Source: Blastococcus sp. DSM 46786
Lineage (GTDB): Bacteria; Actinomycetota; Actinomycetes; Mycobacteriales; Geodermatophilaceae
Direction of reading: 5' to 3'
DNA: 64,000 nucleotides
Assembly: GCF_900109665.1 (NCBI RefSeq)
Contig: NZ_FOAO01000013.1
Location: forward strand, 82,536-146,535
Of this stretch, positions 61,591 to 64,000 are shown one piece after another. Positions within the stretch are counted from its first letter, which is position 1. Each line of letters begins with the position of its first letter. The notes below the pieces were generated by a model that made no database searches, was not told the DNA's origin, and worked only from the letters and a program-made list of their open reading frames with translations. The position numbers were made by a program, and so were the translations under genes.

Positions 61591-62180
61591 GACCGGGGGT
61601 TCGCCGCGGACGGGTCGTGCGGATGCAGCGGCAGCCGGGCGCCGAGGATCGCGAAGGGCCGGGAGTCGCCCGGGAAGTGGTAGCCGCGGGCCAGGTCGAC
61701 GAAGCCGTCGGCGCGGTACAGCCGGAAGGCCTTGGTGTCGGCGTCCGGCGTGGAGAGCAGCGCGACCGGGTGCGGCAGGCCCTCGACCAGGGCGTGCAGC
61801 AGCTGCCGACCGAGGCCCTGGCTCTGGGTGTCGGGGTGCACGTGCAGCTCGCACACCTCGAAGGCGCCGGGCAGCCACTTCTTCGCCGTCCGCCGGTCGA
61901 GCGCGGCCCGCACCTGGTCGTGCCACCACTGCCCGGGGGCGATGAGGTAGCCGTAGCCGAAACCGACCAGCCGCTCGCCCTCGGGGGTGCGGGCGAAGGC
62001 GCCCACGGCGCGGAACCCGGGGCGCTCGGTGTGCTGGACGGCGTAGCCGTACCGGCCGGCGACGATGCCCGAGTCGTAGCCCATGGCCAGCCCGTAGATC
62101 GCCAGCACCTCGTGCATGTGCTCGCGCATCCACGGGACGGGCAGCTCGAGGACGCGGGTGGCGGGGCGGGTGCCCGTCAC
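61587..62180 (-). CDS. GNAT acetyltransferase, Rv2170 type
   Basis: A 197-residue GNAT-fold acyltransferase. The acetyl-CoA site is CELHVHPDTQSQGLGRQLLH followed by ALVEGLPHPVALLSTPD and AFRLYRADGFVDL. The N-terminal half (HMHEVLAIYGLAMGYDSGIV, GYGYLIAPGQWWHDQV) is specific to this actinobacterial family. Rv2170 has been reported to acetylate metabolic enzymes; equivalence here is inferred. GTG 62180 overlaps the YbaK-like stop, and its own stop overlaps the oxidoreductase. Confidence 0.87.
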   Translation of the reverse strand: MTGTRPATRVLELPVPWMREHMHEVLAIYGLAMGYDSGIVAGRYGYAVQHTERPGFRAVGAFARTPEGERLVGFGYGYLIAPGQWWHDQVRAALDRRTAKKWLPGAFEVCELHVHPDTQSQGLGRQLLHALVEGLPHPVALLSTPDADTKAFRLYRADGFVDLARGYHFPGDSRPFAILGARLPLHPHDPSAANPRS

Positions 62181-62743
62181 GGGGCGACCGCCCCGGCGGG
62201 ATCAGGCGGGGACGCGTCGGGCACGGGGTCCCCGCCGACGGTGGTGGCGGTGCCGTCGAGGAGGCCCCCGCCCACCTCGGCCGCGGTGCCGGCGGTGATG
62301 CGGAGCAGCTCGTCGTAGCTGGTGGGGAAGACCGCGGCCGGGTGCCCCGCCGCGGCCCACAGCCGGTCGTAGCGGGCGAGCTCCACGTCGACCAGCGTGC
62401 CCAGGGGGGCGGGATGCCCCACCGGGGCCACCCCGCCGATGGGCTGGCCGGTCTCCTCGCGGACGACGTCCGGCGGCGCCGGGACCAGGGAGCCGACGCC
62501 GAGCAGCGCCGCGACCTGGAGGACGTCGACCCGGTGCGCGCCGCTGGTCAGCACGAGCAGCGGCGCGCCGTCGGCGAGGAACACCAGGCTGTTGACGATC
62601 GCGCCGACCGGGACGCCCAGCGCGTCGGCGGCGGCGGCCGCGGTGCGGACCTCCGCGGGGAGGGTGCGCACCTCACCCTCGGCGCCGGCCGCGGCGAGGG
62701 CCCGGGCGACGGCGGCCACCCGGGGGTGCGGGGGTGGGCTCAT
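62177..62743 (-). CDS. YbaK/ProX-like aminoacyl-tRNA deacylase domain protein
   Basis: A 188-residue stand-alone editing domain that would hydrolyse mischarged aminoacyl-tRNA. Family features are the lysine-poor variant strand VGAIVNSLVFLADGAPLLVL, TSGAHRVDVLQVAALLG, ETGQPIGGVAPVGHPAPLGT (the conserved GGxxPxG turn) and VFPTSYDELLRITAG. The usual catalytic lysine position (VKSLVF in relatives) reads VNSLVF here, an Asn, which is common in some subfamilies. ATG 62743 heads the six-gene operon that ends in the flavin reductase. Confidence 0.85.
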   Translation of the reverse strand: MSPPPHPRVAAVARALAAAGAEGEVRTLPAEVRTAAAAADALGVPVGAIVNSLVFLADGAPLLVLTSGAHRVDVLQVAALLGVGSLVPAPPDVVREETGQPIGGVAPVGHPAPLGTLVDVELARYDRLWAAAGHPAAVFPTSYDELLRITAGTAAEVGGGLLDGTATTVGGDPVPDASPPDPAGAVAP

Positions 62744-62954
62744 GCGTCGATCCTGCCACCGCCCGGGGGTGCGCGCGCCCGGCGGTACGGGCCACCGGGG
62801 TGCCGCCGCCGGACCGGCGCTGCGACGTGCCGGGAGGCGTTCGCCGACCCGGCCGTCGGTCCGGCCGGGCAACTGCGGAACCGCGGGCAGCAGGCTGTGC
62901 TCCGTGGACCGGCCTGCGGCGCCCTGCTTCCCCCACTCGGCTGACCAGCGGGAA
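62744..62954. other. Intergenic region with nothing recognised
   Basis: The 240 bases between the divergent YbaK-like and DUF222 genes hold no gene or hairpin that I can support apart from the promoter at the right end. Confidence 0.5.
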
Positions 62955-62983
62955 CTGTCGTACCCCCTGCCTACCGTGCAGCC
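62955..62983 (+). promoter_or_regulatory. DNA-damage (PafBC-type) leaderless promoter
   Basis: CTGTC-G-TAC-N8-TACCGT (62955-62977) matches TTGTCR-gtg-N8-TANNNT in order and spacing, with the gtg part degenerate. ATG 62984 follows TACCGT after 6 bases. Confidence 0.5.
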
Positions 62984-64000
62984 ATGGAGGACGACGGCTC
63001 GTGCCCGCCCGGCGACGGCGTACCGATGCCGTTGCTGCCCGGCGAGGTGGTGCCGCCGGCATCGGCCGAGTTCGAGCTGGTGTGCGACATCTGGTCGGCC
63101 GATGCCCACATGGCCCGGGAGTACGCCCGGCAGGCGGCCGCGATCGCCGAGCTGGCGCGTCGGCGCTCGGCCGAGCGGGATGCCGACTACGGCCCCCGCG
63201 GCGGCCCGGGGCCGGACTCCCGGGCGATGCGCCCGGCCGCGCTCGCCGACGTCTCCGATGACTTCGTCTCCGAGCTCGCGGTGATCCGCGGCTGCTCGGA
63301 GGCCGAGGCCGGTCGCCTGGCCGCCGAGTCGATCCTGCTCACCACCAAGCTCGCGCCCACGTGGGCGGAGCTGTTCGCCGGGCGGCTGAGCATCCGCAAG
63401 GCACGGATCCTGCTCGACCTGCTCGGCGACGCCCCCGACGCCGTCGCCGCCGGAGTGCAGGCGCGGGTGCTCCCCGGTGCCGCGGACTGCCCGCCGTCCC
63501 GGCTGGGTGACCGGGTCCGCTACCACCTCTACCGGGTGGACGCCGAGGCCAGGGAGCGCCGCCGGAAGGACGCCGAGCGCAGAGCCGACGTGCGCGTCGA
63601 GCGCACCGCCGACGACCTGGGCCGGCTGGTCATCGAGGGCCCGCTGCCGGCGGTGCACGCAGCCCGCGACGCGGTCGACCAGTACGCGCGGTGGATGCGC
63701 GCCGACGGCGACGACCGGCCCATCGGCGTGCTGCGGTCGGCGGCGGCGCTGGACCTGATCCTGCGGCCGTGGGACACCAGCCGCCCACCGGTGACCGCGC
63801 ACCTGACCCTCCACGCCGCGCTGCCCTCGCTGCGGCACGACGCACCCGCCGGCGCCGCGCCGGCGGAGCTGGACGGGCAGCTGATCTCCGCCGCCCAGTG
63901 CCGGGAACTGCTCGACTCCCTGGACATGCTCGGCCTGTCCGCGGCACCGGCCGGCGGGTCGGTCCACGTCGCGATCGACGACCCGGTCACCGGCGAGACC
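62984..64000 (+). CDS. DUF222 / HNH endonuclease (13E12-like), cut by window end
   Basis: The first 339 residues of a DUF222 protein. The helical domain shows AREYARQAAAIAELARRRSA, ALADVSDDFVSELAVIRGCS, AEAGRLAAESILLTTKLAPT, FAGRLSIRKARILLDLLGD, and VRYHLYRVDAEARERRRKDA. Then comes the family segment RTADDLGRLVIEGPLPAVHA. The HNH nuclease domain expected at the C-terminus lies beyond the window. Actinobacterial genomes carry many copies of this family (the M. tuberculosis 13E12 repeats), probably spread by mobile elements. ATG 62984 has no ribosome site and follows a leaderless DNA-damage-type promoter. Confidence 0.88.
   Translation, partial: MEDDGSCPPGDGVPMPLLPGEVVPPASAEFELVCDIWSADAHMAREYARQAAAIAELARRRSAERDADYGPRGGPGPDSRAMRPAALADVSDDFVSELAVIRGCSEAEAGRLAAESILLTTKLAPTWAELFAGRLSIRKARILLDLLGDAPDAVAAGVQARVLPGAADCPPSRLGDRVRYHLYRVDAEARERRRKDAERRADVRVERTADDLGRLVIEGPLPAVHAARDAVDQYARWMRADGDDRPIGVLRSAAALDLILRPWDTSRPPVTAHLTLHAALPSLRHDAPAGAAPAELDGQLISAAQCRELLDSLDMLGLSAAPAGGSVHVAIDDPVTGET

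Overview
The window is high-G+C actinobacterial DNA with mostly GTG starts and tight 4-base GTGA overlaps. It looks like Geodermatophilaceae (Blastococcus/Geodermatophilus/Modestobacter type). That placement is inferred from G+C content, carotenoid genes, a chemoreceptor, a DUF222/HNH gene and actinobacterial gene order; no search was run. Much of the window follows the order of the Mycobacterium tuberculosis Rv2170-Rv2196 backbone: qcrBAC-ctaE, trpD, the Rv2191 nuclease, an NlpC/P60 protein, pimB', fadD15, Rv2185c/2184c/2183c, the Rv2182c acyltransferase, Rv2179c, aroG, pknL, Rv2175c, a prenyl synthase (Rv2173), metF (Rv2172c) and the Rv2170 acetyltransferase.

Layout. 1-650: a terminator, then no supportable gene. 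0.7-5.0 kb: respiratory genes qcrC-qcrA-qcrB and ctaE (minus). 5.2-8.8 kb: receiver-like protein and trpD (plus), converging on a DEDD/GIY-YIG nuclease with a translationally coupled RAM-domain protein (minus). 9.0-14 kb: cell-wall enzymes, namely an NlpC/P60 + M15 fusion, a small CxxC protein, an NlpC/P60 hydrolase behind a c-di-AMP (ydaO) riboswitch, and an M48 protease. 14-23.8 kb: pimB', fadD15, a SRPBCC protein, an ArsA-like protein lacking the Walker A lysine, glucokinase, a LOR/SDH-family enzyme, a hydrolase and an acyltransferase. 23.8-28 kb: a TetR / alpha-beta hydrolase / Baeyer-Villiger monooxygenase operon divergent from an SDR, with palindromic operators between them. 28-36.9 kb: antiporter, exoribonuclease, chemoreceptor, PPi-type phosphofructokinase, aroG, aldolase, nfo. 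37-42.1 kb: pknL with four PASTA repeats, glyA behind a ZTP riboswitch, an alpha-hydroxyacid oxidase and the Rv2175c homologue. 42.2-46.4 kb: carotenoid cluster 1 (crtYc, crtYd, crtB, crtI, crtE). 46.5-55.3 kb: metF, vapBC and a RelE remnant, a PP2C phosphatase, and an ABC transporter with an exported partner. 55.4-62.7 kb: a CDP-alcohol transferase, adoK, and a six-gene minus operon carrying carotenoid cluster 2 (CrtI/CrtO-like, cruF, cruG). 63-64 kb: a DUF222/HNH gene cut by the window end.

Regulation. Fourteen genes have a -10 box of the form TANNNT placed 6-8 nt before the start codon, implying leaderless transcripts. Three promoters match the published actinobacterial RecA-independent DNA-damage element (TTGTCR-gtg-N8-TANNNT, PafBC type): the Rv2191-type nuclease, the small CxxC protein and the DUF222/HNH gene. 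Two riboswitches are recognisable, ydaO before an NlpC/P60 gene and ZTP before glyA.

Working together: the two carotenoid clusters could make GGPP, phytoene, a desaturated chain and a cyclised end, then hydrate and glycosylate the open end. The SDR, monooxygenase and hydrolase could oxidise an alcohol to a ketone, convert it to an ester and cleave it. trpD and aroG serve aromatic amino acids; glyA and metF serve one-carbon metabolism.
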